This document shows positions 18,647-28,325 of a stretch of 28,325 nt of DNA, piece by piece. Location of the stretch: assembly GCA_030770535.1 (NCBI GenBank), contig JASVEC010000232.1:1-28325 (forward strand), written 5' to 3'. Origin of the DNA: Batkoa obscura (taxonomy: Eukaryota; Entomophthoromycota; Entomophthoromycetes; Entomophthorales; Batkoaceae). How positions within the stretch are numbered: position 1 is the first letter of the stretch; every line of letters starts with the position of its first letter. The translations under genes were made by a program, and so were the position numbers. The notes beneath the pieces were generated by a model. The model was given only the letters and a program-made list of their open reading frames with translations, was not told the DNA's origin and searched no databases.

Positions 18647-20923
18647 GTAAAGCTAAACACAGTTGGTATGACTTTAATTAATTTAAATATATAAAGAAGA
18701 TAATAAAATGAAGTATTAATGATAATATTAACATATTCATCATTATGGGCTACCGAATAGCTCTTTAGATATTTGATTTACTTATTTTCCAGTTTGCTTA
18801 ATTGAATGAAGCTATTGCTATGCTTATTTATTGGTATATTGAATATTAGTGAAATAAACCTCAAAGTAATAATAGGATAGCTGTATATTTTTCATTATTT
18901 AAAATTGCTACATGAATTTTATTAATGATAATGGCTGTTTTATATACTAAATAATTTTAATTAATTATTGTGACTTTGCGTCAACTCATTAAACTAAATT
19001 TATGCACAAAAACTTCTATAAAGCTTAGACACACGCAAGCTTTGCAAAACAACCACTATTCAAATCTACAACAGTAGTCTAGTTTCTGTGTAATCCACAG
19101 CTATTTCTTTGCATGATTATACACAAATCTACCAATATTGCTATAAAAAACTACTGTGTATCTATATATCGTATACTTTAATGTTATAGTAAATATTTCA
19201 CACAATTTTAAGCTTATTTTGACTAAATCAAACCTGTGTTAGTAGCAATTCTATTGAAAATTTAACTTTCATACTAGAGCTATTTAAGTTATACACAAAA
19301 TAAATGTAGTTAAAATATAAAACATTATATTTATTGAACAAAAATAAAAATCATAATGTTGATAGTCCAGATCTAGTAAGTACAATAAAATGTGAATTCG
19401 TAAAGTTTTTTGATTTTTTTACAAAAAGTACACAAGCAATAATGGATAACCTAGAATATACCAAAACAAAGCAAAGAGTTAATAATAGTACAAACTTTAA
19501 TGAAGGATCTAATTTAGAAATTAAAATAAATTGCAATAAACATTATTAAATAAATTAAGCCGAGTTTATACATCTTGAATTGAGTTTTGTCTGCTAGTAA
19601 ACTAAAAATAGTTTAATCATTTGGAACCGTTACTTTATTCAACAAAAGAATAAACTGGGTTTTTGATATAAGAATGAAAAAGAAGAGGTAGAGAGGAAGC
19701 ATGAAAATTAAATTACTACCGAAAAAAATGTTACAATCTAATAAAAGTTAAAAAATTAATTATAACCTCATAAAGAAGTACTAAATTAACTAAAATATTT
19801 TACTACTAGTGCTACCGGCACTTTAAAAAAAACATTAGTTTAGTTTTTTTCAAGTATTAAAGCAACTTTACTGAAATTAAAACTGTATAATATAGTATTT
19901 TATATTCATTTAATCCGATAATTTGTTATTCTTTATAGCTATAAATAAATGTAATAATAAAAATATACTTTTTAAAATATAAAAAGGCACAATCCTTTCG
20001 GTATTATTAACAATTTGGGTTGATGGGGATAGAAATAATAGTTCATGATTGGCTTTACTTGAAATCATACTATAGGTTAGACTTGAAAATTTATCATTAA
20101 TAATATTTAATTTATTAAATTAAACAAATTTATTTAGTTTCATAAAATATAAGCTAATTTATGTTTAATTTAGTACTATTTCATTATTTTTAAAAAATCT
20201 TTAAATTAGCATAGATTATCAGCTGACCAAAAATAAAGGATGGTGGTCAACCTGAAATTTTCAAAGCTAGATCAAGAATAAACTATATAGAACCGAGAAA
20301 TTATAAAGCAAAAAAATGGTGGTTGTTTTGAAGTTGCTGGAATTAGCGGTGGAATTTCTAAATAAATGATTTCCTAATAAGCAATAGTTTATTATTTTAA
20401 ATGAATAATTTAAGAATCAATGATAACTAAACATAATGTTCCTGCTACTTTCTTTTATTTGAAGTTCATTTTTTGACTGACTGTTACAAGTATTCCTCAC
20501 ATACAATTAATATTATAATAGTATACGATGTAAGTTTTTAAGAGTACAATTATTTGGTAAACAATGAATTTGAAGATAACCTTAGATTTGGATATTAGAT
20601 AGAATAATTTAATGATAATTTCACTCACCTAAGAACAGAGCAATAATTAGAAGACTAAAAATAACCGAAAGTGATTGGCCAATTTTTAAAATTCAAATCA
20701 AATTATATAAAGGTGTGGGAATCCAATACCCAGTAAAATTAAAACCAAGTCAAAAACTATTTTAATAAGAGTCTAATCATTCATTTATTTAGTAATTTAA
20801 AATATCAGTAATAGGTGAATAATAATTTATTATTACTATCATCCCACCTGCTTTGGTATAAATAAAAAAACAAATCCACATTTTTTAATTGCAACTTTCT
20901 TTTTTACTTTTTCTTACTTTTAA
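18647..20923. other. 2.3-kb stretch without a recognisable gene
   Basis: AT-rich with stops in all frames. Only short protein-like fragments appear: near 20226-20320 a 30-codon stretch with IFKARSRINYIEPRNY, and near 20320-20365, in another frame, GGCFEVAGISGGISK. They could be remains of a decayed gene but are too short to claim. A small open frame at 19334-19549 lacks an ATG. The last 200 bases are presumably the promoter and 5' UTR of the NDT80-type gene; a long upstream region is common for such regulators. Confidence 0.5.
20857..20865 (+). promoter_or_regulatory. TATA-like box upstream of the NDT80-type gene
   Basis: tataaataa lies 59 bases before the ATG at 20924 and is followed by A-rich and CT-rich leader sequence. 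In such AT-rich DNA a match is cheap, but the position and the full TATAAATA consensus fit a core promoter. Confidence 0.4.
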
Positions 20924-22492
20924 ATGAGTAATAAAGTATCCCAATATACCACTGCCACTATACATAATAGTAATAATATGGATATGACACTAATAAACAA
21001 CCCATCGTCTTTAGTAGTTGACACCAGTAATTACAATGCTATGACTTCATCTAACTATCAATTGCCACCCGTTTACTATGATTCAATGAATAGACAAGCT
21101 AATTCCAACTATTTATATCATCCTTCCCAGAACAACAATACCGCCATTAACTACACACATAATGCTAGTAATTCTTCTTTATATAGCTATACAGACTCAC
21201 CAAGCATTAATCCTAATCATTTGGGTGGAAATATTAAAAATTTATCGCTGCCCCCATTGTCATTTAATAATACTAATACTAATCAACATCAACACTACCA
21301 TTATCAACAGCAATATCATTCAGCACTCAATAACATAAATAACAATAATGTTAATAGCTCTAATCCTAGCTCTAATCCTATCAATACTACTCCAACTGCT
21401 ATGGCTAATAATGAAGGTGAAGATGATTTATCTGGTACCAATAGCGCTGATGTAGTAACTGAAGATCTTTTTTTTTTAAAATACAAAGACTTGAGCAAGT
21501 TGTCTTATATCGAGAACAATCCCAGCGGTATACCGGGTGTTAGAGAAAGAACGCTCATCCCAAAGCTAAGTGTAAAAATCGATCGAGGTTTTTTTATGGC
21601 TGAAAACAAGGTGACCTGTTATCGTAGAAATTATTTTCAGTTGACGTGTAATTTACATATGTTTGACCAAGATAATAATGAGGTCGATTTATCTAACAAC
21701 AATTTCAATAATTTAGTGATTAAAAATAACAATATTAGCCCTACTCCCATCAAAGCTTTTTTCATTGGTTTAACCGCTACTTGTGAAAGTGATAAGCAAG
21801 GCATCGATTTAGTGCAACATACCACTAAGCGTGATAAAGGACCAAGGGAAACACCAAAGTTTAAATCAATTACTCCATGTGTAAGTTATGGCTCAACTCT
21901 ATTACAAAAGAGCGTATTATTTGATCGTTTACAATTTAAAAAAGCAACAGCAAATAATGGTCGTCGTAAAAATCAACATCATTATTTTAATCTCAACTTA
22001 GAATTATGGGCTGAATTGGAAGATGGTACCTTAGTACCTATTACCACAAGGCATAGTAATAGTATCGTTGTTCGTGGCCGCTCTCCAGGCCATTACCTTG
22101 ACGCCGGAGGTTTTTATCCATATAAAAGAGCTACTGCTAAACATGTTATAAGCAAATCAAAATCAAAAGAAAGGAAAATTAGTTTTATCAACCATCACAA
22201 TAGCATGAAAGTAACTCAAGATAGTGCTGCTGATTATCCATCGAATTCAGTAGCACTGGCACCTGTTAATATGAATTATGATGGCACTGTCAACCAAGCT
22301 CCCTTTTATTCATATTATAATTCCCAAGAACAATATGATGCTTATTATACTACTGGTGTGATTACTCCAGTACCAACCGCTTTCCATTCTGCTTTACCTA
22401 CTGCAAAAAATTCACCAACGGATGAGTATAACTCGATTGACCCAAATTTGCATTTTGATTCAAATTTGCAATACCAATTTAATCATTTCTGA
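20924..22492 (+). CDS. NDT80/PhoG-type DNA-binding transcription factor
   Basis: An intronless 522-residue gene. Residues 1-180 are Asn/Ser/Tyr-rich with a His/Gln run (HQHYHYQQQ), a disordered activation-type region. The NDT80 DNA-binding fold spans about 200-395: GIPGVRERTLIPKLSVKIDR, CYRRNYFQLTC, IKAFFIGLTATCES, KGPRETPKFKSITPC, SVLFDRLQFKKATANNGRR and HYFNLNLELWAEL, ending in the family signature SIVVRGRSPGHY. A basic stretch KSKSKERKI follows and could be a nuclear signal, then another Tyr/Asn-rich tail. Fungal relatives control meiosis (Ndt80), nonself recognition and secreted hydrolases (Vib-1), or starvation responses (Xpr1). Which role applies here cannot be read from sequence. Being single-exon in this intron-rich window sets it apart from its neighbours. 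Confidence 0.95.
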   Translation: MSNKVSQYTTATIHNSNNMDMTLINNPSSLVVDTSNYNAMTSSNYQLPPVYYDSMNRQANSNYLYHPSQNNNTAINYTHNASNSSLYSYTDSPSINPNHLGGNIKNLSLPPLSFNNTNTNQHQHYHYQQQYHSALNNINNNNVNSSNPSSNPINTTPTAMANNEGEDDLSGTNSADVVTEDLFFLKYKDLSKLSYIENNPSGIPGVRERTLIPKLSVKIDRGFFMAENKVTCYRRNYFQLTCNLHMFDQDNNEVDLSNNNFNNLVIKNNNISPTPIKAFFIGLTATCESDKQGIDLVQHTTKRDKGPRETPKFKSITPCVSYGSTLLQKSVLFDRLQFKKATANNGRRKNQHHYFNLNLELWAELEDGTLVPITTRHSNSIVVRGRSPGHYLDAGGFYPYKRATAKHVISKSKSKERKISFINHHNSMKVTQDSAADYPSNSVALAPVNMNYDGTVNQAPFYSYYNSQEQYDAYYTTGVITPVPTAFHSALPTAKNSPTDEYNSIDPNLHFDSNLQYQFNHF

Positions 22493-23491
22493 TCTAAGTT
22501 ATCATTAATAATGATTCGCTTTTAGATTAATTAATTGTCATCTCTTTTTTTCTATATAGTTCGTTCCTTTGTTTAATCCTTTTATGATTGTATCTTCTTC
22601 CTTTTTTTGAGTAGAGAAATAACTCTACTTTGCATAAAATTTACTTTAATATAATAATAAATCAGATAAAAATAAACCCAAAGTTTATACAATATAACTT
22701 TGAAAATATTTTTTGAAATTATTATATACAAAAATCTAACTAATATCCTTTACAGTACAAAACTAGTATTTTTTGTATCAGATAACCAGCATTACAGGAA
22801 TATTTAAAATGCTATGAAACAAATTAGGTGAAAAGCATACATCTAACACAAATAATTTAAAGATGGTGGTAGTTTTTTCTTCCGAACAAGCAAAAGGGGC
22901 CTGATTGTGTGAAGAAATAATCTTCATATTAACTTTTATATTATTTGTACGATAAAAGATAATTACAGATAATAAACGAATTAGGCCATATGATAGACAT
23001 TTGACTAGCATAAATCTATATTTGTTTTCGGGTATAAACATTTATAAGCAAAACAAGACAATTTGCGCACAAAAGAGTAATTGATTTAAATATGAAAATC
23101 ATGGAGAATAGTGTAGAAGTTCATTTTTTTGTAGAGCACCATAAAATTCCATTAATATTTAATTCATCTTTATTAAGGATGTTAAAAACTTATTAGACAC
23201 AAATAAAGCATTTGCGAGTTTCTGACTTTTTAGAAATCTTAAAAATAACAATACTAAAAGCTATAATAATAAAGCAGTTGATTTGTAATATTACTGTTAT
23301 TATTATTTTAATTAATAGAGTTGCTGGAATTGATAATTTATGAAAATTGCAGCAAAATTAAATGCAAAATTCATGATTAGCAAATTATTCACTCCCTTAA
23401 TTTTTAGAAAAACAAAATAAAACCTACTATTCTCATTATAGACTAATAATAATAAAATATAACTCTTTATAATAACACTCTAACAAACCAA
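22493..23491. other. gene-free interval
   Basis: 3' flank of the NDT80-type gene and 5' flank of the next. It contains an 87-codon minus-strand frame (22778-23041) and a 34-codon plus-strand frame at 23093 (VEVHFFVEHHKIPLIF), neither with family similarity or splice support. Probably non-coding. Confidence 0.5.
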
Positions 23492-24213
23492 ATGGAACCT
23501 GAATATACTAATATAGCTCAGCTATTAAATAACATAATCGAGGATGATGAGAAGTTAAAATTAATTTTTAGTGACCAAATTCAGCTATTTGAGTATAGCA
23601 ATAATAGCGTAAATGATAACAATATAGACGAATCCTCTTTATTCCAGAAAAAACAAGCTTTGCAAACTAAAGTAAAAGAACTAGACCTTGAGCTAAATAA
23701 TTTAAGAGTAATCATAATGTATTGAAACTCAAAAACAAAACTAATTTAAATAAATTAGAAACTAGGTACAAATACAGCCGATGATAATATATTAACCACA
23801 CCTTTAAAACAAAACTCCTGGTTAGCTGAGATGAATTATGATCAATTTAAAGATAAAATCGGACGGTTTATTCAATTTTTTGAAAAGTGCTTTTTACCCC
23901 ATTTAGATAAGGTAAAGGTCACTAAAGAGGAGGAAGATGTTGATGGTAGAATTAACTCTCTCTTTATTTAAAAAATTAATCAGGTTTTAGGTGATTCAGT
24001 TGATACTATATTTCAACACGTTGCCAATTGTAATGAGGTAGTTTTTTTACTATAGGGTTTCTAAATAACTCGTGTTAATTTTTCATTTTGTAGTTAATAC
24101 AGCAGCTTAAAAAAGATGTTAAAGTAGGTTTCGAATTGTCAAATCAACAACAGATAGTCAAAAATTGTGAAATTATTTTGAGCAAAATTAAACAAATTAA
24201 GCAGTTGAATTAA
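23492..24213 (+). CDS. unknown coiled-coil protein
   Basis: Exons 23492-23707, 23759-23945, 23991-24037 and 24094-24213 join in frame to 189 residues. It starts MEPEYTNIAQLLNNIIEDDE, has a heptad-type helix KKQALQTKVKELDLELNNLR ending at the first intron, a middle helix FKDKIGRFIQFFEKCFLP, and a C-terminal helix NCEIILSKIKQIKQLN. The shape (helix, linker, helix, about 190 residues) is that of small subunits of kinetochore, augmin or tethering complexes, but no specific family was recognised. The acceptor of the third exon was chosen as ttttag at 23990, because the nearer cag at 23983 leads to a stop. It converges with the ARS2 gene, with 130 bases between the two stop codons. Confidence 0.7.
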
Positions 24214-24343
24214 ATGTGATAATAGTAAAAGCTGTTTATTTATCATACCTTTATGTCATCCTTTCTTCAAATTTATATAACAACTATAATAAAATGAAAA
24301 CAGAAATAGTTTAGCAAGCATAGTATTTATTTATTTTTTATAA

Positions 24344-26946
24344 TCAAAAAGCAAAATCATCTGGAGCATCTAAATCAACATAAGAGGTAATCTGGCGTGG
24401 ATCTTTAGCAGTAGTATTATTATTTAAATTGGTATTATTGGATGTAATAACCATATTTGGAATTGGTATGTTAGTTGTGGTGGAAGCTGAAATCGGGTAA
24501 ACACCTGGATAATTCAAAGTAGCATTATTTTTATTATTAAGTAATGTATTATTTTGGATTAATGGATAAACACCTTGGTGATGACTATTATTGTTGTTTT
24601 TGGTATTATTATTCCCAATAAATTGATTGTTAGATAGATTGATAGGTTGTGACAATGATAATGGAACAATACGATTTGGATCTCTAATGTAATTGTTATA
24701 ATAACTATAATTCATCAAACTCACTTCAGTATTTAAGGCATCCATATGCTTACTTAAGATATGCTTTTTGACATATTCTCTCCCTTTGAATAGTTTATTG
24801 CATATCTTACATTTATGTTTACTTTCAGTAAGTTCTTCAACATATCCCTTACTATCAATTATTTCTTCCGTTATTTTTTTAACATTAATTCCTCCAATCT
24901 TTTCAATTTCACTATAATCGTCTTCATTAATTAATTTCCTCTCAATTTTAGTATCTAATTGTTCAACCCAAATATCACCTAAATTAACATCATTATTACT
25001 TTATCAATATGTTTTAACTAATTAATTACCACTGCGAGTTGACACTACTCTTGGTAAGGATCTTAAATGATTTTTACATTTTCTTTGAAGTTCCATAGGA
25101 TTCTCTGAATCCACACAGCAATAGTAACAAAAACAAAATATATTTCTAAGGCAAGCTAAATATAGATCAAGTGTTTGTTTAGTCTATAAAATTATTAATC
25201 ATTAGCTAATTATTATTTAAATTTACTTACTTCATATAAATCATCATTTGGTAGTGCAAAGTTCTCAACTCTCTTCTTACGGAATATAGTTTCAAGTCGT
25301 TCTTGGATTAATTTATTGCATGGCATTTCATTATCAAACATTGTCTCATAATATTTAACTAATTTTTGTACTTGTAACGAATCAATACTGATACGTCTTG
25401 CTGTATTGGATATTTCATTTGCAGTGCGTAAACTACTTTTTTGCAAATGTTTTCCAAAATATAAAGTAAATTCATCCACCTAAAAATAATATAATTAATC
25501 ATATACTCTACTATATTGTCATTGCTATTACATTAGTTTTGTCAACTGCTTCCAATGCTTTATCAAGATCTGTACCCATTTCAAAGAACACCCATCCGAT
25601 TCGATGAAATCTTTTAAGCATGTTAGGCTCTCCAAGCATTAAATAACGAAATCCATCTGCTTTTTTACAAACCTATTTGATAGATTAATATATAACGAAT
25701 CTGGTATAGTATTGTTATTACTTCTAAAATTTGGGCCTTAGAAATTGATGGTGGTATACTTTTTATAAATAAAGCTGGTAAATCCTCAATATCTATTTTA
25801 TCATCATTATTTTCTTCTCTAATTTCACCTACTACCTCTTCTTTCTTCGTTTCCTCTTCTCCGTCTTCTTTTTTTTCTAGCTTTGGTCCTTCCCCTTCTT
25901 CCTTCACTTCTTTTTTAACACTTAATTCTAAACTGATATCAGGTAATGCTATAAAAAGGTCAATAAAAATAAAGCTAAAAATAAACAGATTTACCTGCTT
26001 TAGGCACATCAAAACAAATATCATCATAAACGCCTTCTTTCAAATCAGTAGTGAATTTCTCGTACGCTTTCATCCTTTCTAATTTTAATTTTTGTTTATA
26101 TTCTTTCAAATAATCCGGATGGTATTTTTCTTGAAACCAAGGTTCATTTTTATGCTCTTCAAAAAAGTACTTATATTGTAATACACTATATTGGTCTTTA
26201 TATTCTTCATAACGTTTTTTAATATTATAATCTGAATGCCTCTGATTAGGTTCGTTAAATCTTAAATAATCTGCATAGTAATCAATCGAAACTAAATCTG
26301 GAATATTTAGTGGGTCAACTAATTCCGGAATCCTATTGTAAAATATTATTATTGTATTTTATCGTTTGATTAGTAGTTTTACTCATTGTCAAATTCTTCA
26401 GGTAAGGGGATACCTGGTTCATTTACTTTATTATTAGTTGGATGATCAAAATCATAATTACTGACAAACTGATCAGGTGCTGGTCTATAAATTAATATTA
26501 ATACATTATATGTTAATTTTCAAATTATCCTACAACCTTCTATCTCTAGGTAAGTTTCTTTCACCTCTATCGTAATTGTTTTCATTATATCTTCGGGATC
26601 TTCCGTGTGAATTATCCTTGTATCTGTCTCCTCTTTCTTCGTGTCCTGAGTATCTTCCTCTTGAATAGTAGTTTTCTTTTGGATATTTGTTTTTTGAGCT
26701 TGATTCGTCATTTGGAGAAGGCGAACGTTGTCTTCTAGTGGCAGAATCTATATTCAATATAAATCAATATTATTGTTACATACTGTCATCTTGTACATTA
26801 CCAACATTACTGGTGTTATACTCCCTACGAACAGGACTATGAGATCTACTTTTAGCTTTATTATTCCATTCTTGTTTCCCAACTTCATTATTTCTCCCAC
26901 GTCCTTGCTCCCCTCTAATTCCATCACTATCGACCGAGTTATCCAT
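24344..26946 (-). CDS. ARS2/SERRATE homologue (Pir2-like)
   Basis: Nine minus-strand exons (26802-26946, 26534-26747, 26383-26484, 25995-26332, 25722-25948, 25532-25672, 25231-25479, 25030-25183, 24344-24978) give 734 residues. The N-terminus is an Arg/Ser-rich tail (SPVRREY, RRQRSPSPNDESSSK). The SERRATE/ARS2 N-terminal domain follows: DYYADYLRFNEPNQRHSDYN, and KYFFEEHKNEPWFQEKYHP. After an acidic Glu/Lys linker comes the RRM-like part: ALFIKSIPPSISKAQILE, GWVFFEMGTDLDKAL. Then a helical region (FDNEMPCNKLIQERL), the zinc finger CKICNKLFKGREYVKKHILS with the second His two residues on, and an Asn-rich tail closing with the canonical ITSYVDLDAPDDF. ARS2 bridges the nuclear cap-binding complex to RNA decay, processing and export; Pir2 is the fission-yeast form. 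All signature parts, including the cap-complex-binding tail, are present. Confidence 0.93.
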
Positions 26947-27471
26947 ACTGCCTAGTTTATTTAATCACCTTTAGGTTAAAATTTTAATATTGGTTTAATT
27001 CACATTTAATTTTAAACATTTTATCAAAATATCTCTCTTAAAAAAATCAAATAGTCAAAAAATTACTTAATAAAATATATAAAAAGGAACCTAGTTTTGC
27101 TTCAAAATTCTCGCCCCTTTAAACTATTTTTTGCACTTTGCTTTAGAAAATTGATCTCTTCTTTGCTTTCATTGGTTGATTTTATAATTGATCATGCTTT
27201 TTTGTTTTTTACTATGGTTTAAATAATAATATTATAATAGCAATAAATAATGATAGTATGAGAATGGTAAAAGACTTAAGTGTTATGATTCCAAATAGCT
27301 TAAACTTTATTTCGAAACTGATAGTAGGTTTAAGCTAATAGACTATAAAAAGGTGTAAAAATTATTGGTAGTTTATAACTTTAAAAAATACAAAAACACT
27401 AAAAAAATAAATATCGACACTTTAAAAAAATACTTCATTTTAAACAGATTTTAATAATACTTTATTTTACT
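26947..27471. other. intergenic interval
   Basis: 5' flank of the ARS2 gene and 3' flank of the Dap1-like gene. AT-rich; nothing recognisable. Confidence 0.6.
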
Positions 27472-28045
27472 TTATCCTTTAACAACTTTACCAACAATTG
27501 GATATCTTTTTGAGAAAAAGGAGTGCCAGTTATTTAATGTATTAGTCTACAGAGAAATAAAATTAATATTTAAAATTAAGAAATATATTATTGAACTTAC
27601 TGCTTCTTCATCAATGTTACTTATATCTGAATGACAATCTTCTGGATTTAATGAACTGGTGGCTAAAGCCTAATAAATATTATATAAACTTAAATAACCC
27701 TTATTCTGTTATTGATGATAACTTACATAAGAAGCGTCTTTTCCAGCGAATATATGATAACCTCCACCAGGTCCATAAGAGGATGGGTTACCAGATACAT
27801 CAAATACGTCGCCTTTAATGACTACGTAGATAGGTAAACCTTCATTAGATCCATCATGCTTTGATAAACTAGATTCAGGGATTGGAGTAGTTAAAGGAGC
27901 AGGTTGTGGTGGTAAAGATTGATTAGAATTTCCAGTAAAAATTTTTAGAATATAAATTTAAAAGTTTAAGGTTTGAAATTTTTAGTTTTGGATTAGGTCA
28001 TTACATTTGAAATTTTATTGAATGCCTTAAAATAGTGAATTTCAT
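27472..28045 (-). CDS. Dap1/MAPR-type cytochrome b5-like heme-binding protein
   Basis: Exons 28005-28045, 27727-27868, 27601-27669 and 27472-27546 join in frame to about 108 residues. The body is the MAPR domain: LSKHDGSNEGLPIYVVIKGD, VFDVSGNPSSYGPGGGYHIF, AGKDASYALATSSLNPED, then NWHSFFSKRYPIVGKVVKG. The Tyr of SYGPGGGY is the expected axial heme ligand (as in PGRMC1), and AGKDAS is the family hallmark. Fungal Dap1 activates cytochrome P450 enzymes of sterol synthesis. No membrane segment is visible, so this is the short soluble type. The first exon is less sure: the exon-2 frame stays open further upstream (PLTTPIPES) but meets a stop without an ATG, and there is no AG acceptor in the long A/T tract beyond. 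The proposed 136-base intron to an ATG at 28045 keeps phase. Confidence 0.85.
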
Positions 28046-28109
28046 TGGACCATTTTTTAAAATTTTATGTTAATAATCTCAAAATAGAATTATATCATAT
28101 ACTTAAAAA

Positions 28110-28325
28110 ATGATGGAAGATATAATATATGAAACAGAACTTATTAAATTAATATTAACATACAGCCCAATCGATGTAGCTAGTTGCTTAGAGTGGGCAA
28201 AGCATCCTAAAGCTGGTGCTATATCTTCTTTTATAGGTACTACAAGGGATAACTTTGATGGTATTGTTTTTTAAACTACATATAATAACTTGGCTAATAA
28301 ACCTTTTTTTATCAGGTAAAAATGT
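28110..28325 (+). CDS. molybdopterin synthase large subunit MoaE (partial, cut by window end)
   Basis: Exon 1 runs 28110-28260, an intron 28261-28315 follows, and exon 2 begins at 28316 and leaves the window. The visible protein reads MMEDIIYETELIKLILTYSP, IDVASCLEWAKHPKAGAISS, FIGTTRDNFDGKNV. The block GAISSFIGTTRDNFDGKNV is the MoaE/MOCS2B signature around the conserved GTTRD loop. The enzyme adds two sulfurs to cyclic pyranopterin monophosphate to form molybdopterin. It is divergent from the Dap1-like gene with only about 64 bases between the two start codons, so they probably share a promoter region. A second ATG at 28113 could also be the start. Confidence 0.92.

Noticed and set aside
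19334-19549. 71-codon plus-strand frame
   Set aside because: It begins without an ATG, is low-complexity Lys/Asn, and has no splice partner.
22778-23041. 87-codon minus-strand frame
   Set aside because: No recognisable motif, no neighbouring exons in frame, and composition like the surrounding non-coding DNA.
25665-26027. Separate 120-codon minus-strand gene with its own ATG
   Set aside because: Its upstream part is intron read-through; the acidic segment splices in frame into ARS2 at both sides.
26728-26955. 75-codon plus-strand frame over the ARS2 start
   Set aside because: Antisense shadow of the Arg/Ser-rich first exons of ARS2.
1-28325. tRNA, rRNA or CRISPR features
   Set aside because: No cloverleaf with conserved TpsiC loop, no rRNA-like sequence and no regularly spaced repeat array was seen on either strand.

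Overview
This is a nuclear segment of a very AT-rich, intron-rich fungus. The fungal assignment rests on an NDT80-type transcription factor, two questin-oxidase-like proteins, an Ecm31-type ketopantoate hydroxymethyltransferase, and genes broken by many GT-AG introns, nearly all 42-60 bases, often with a CTAAC/CTAAT-like sequence before the acceptor. It is not an ascomycete-yeast gene set: UXT, ARS2, AAGAB and a NELF-A-like protein are present. An early-diverging lineage such as Entomophthorales (Conidiobolus-like) fits the composition and introns, but that is inference.

Layout. 30-2049 (+): Trm2 tRNA uracil-5 methyltransferase, 5' end not resolved. 2050-3450: a decayed tandem copy of the Trm2 3' end, plus two diverged minus-strand relics that may come from a carboxylesterase. 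3944-6357 (+): a 14-exon gene best read as NELF-A. 6569-7256 (+): UXT prefoldin-like protein. 7598-8804 (-): PanB/Ecm31. 9372-10036 (-): unknown acidic protein. 10928-12279 and 13247-14637 (-): two tandem questin-oxidase-like genes with identical exon plans; the first lies between inverted repeats of about 95 bases. 14831-15007 and 15345-15475: small inverted-repeat elements. 15489-17192 (-): intact intronless DDE-transposase-like gene. 17772-18646 (+): AAGAB/p34-like adaptor chaperone. 18647-20923: long stretch without a recognisable gene. 20924-22492 (+): NDT80-domain factor. 23492-24213 (+): unknown coiled-coil protein. 24344-26946 (-): ARS2/SERRATE (Pir2). 27472-28045 (-): Dap1/MAPR cytochrome-b5-like heme protein. 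28110-end (+): MoaE, molybdopterin synthase large subunit, cut by the window edge.

Most are housekeeping genes with no shared pathway. The exception worth noting is a set of transcription and RNA factors on one segment (NELF-A-like, UXT, ARS2, NDT80), though their proximity may be chance. The 10.4-17.2 kb stretch is the accessory zone: duplicated enzyme genes, inverted repeats and a transposase. Exon boundaries were worked out by hand from reading frame, GT-AG sites and family similarity; no search was run.
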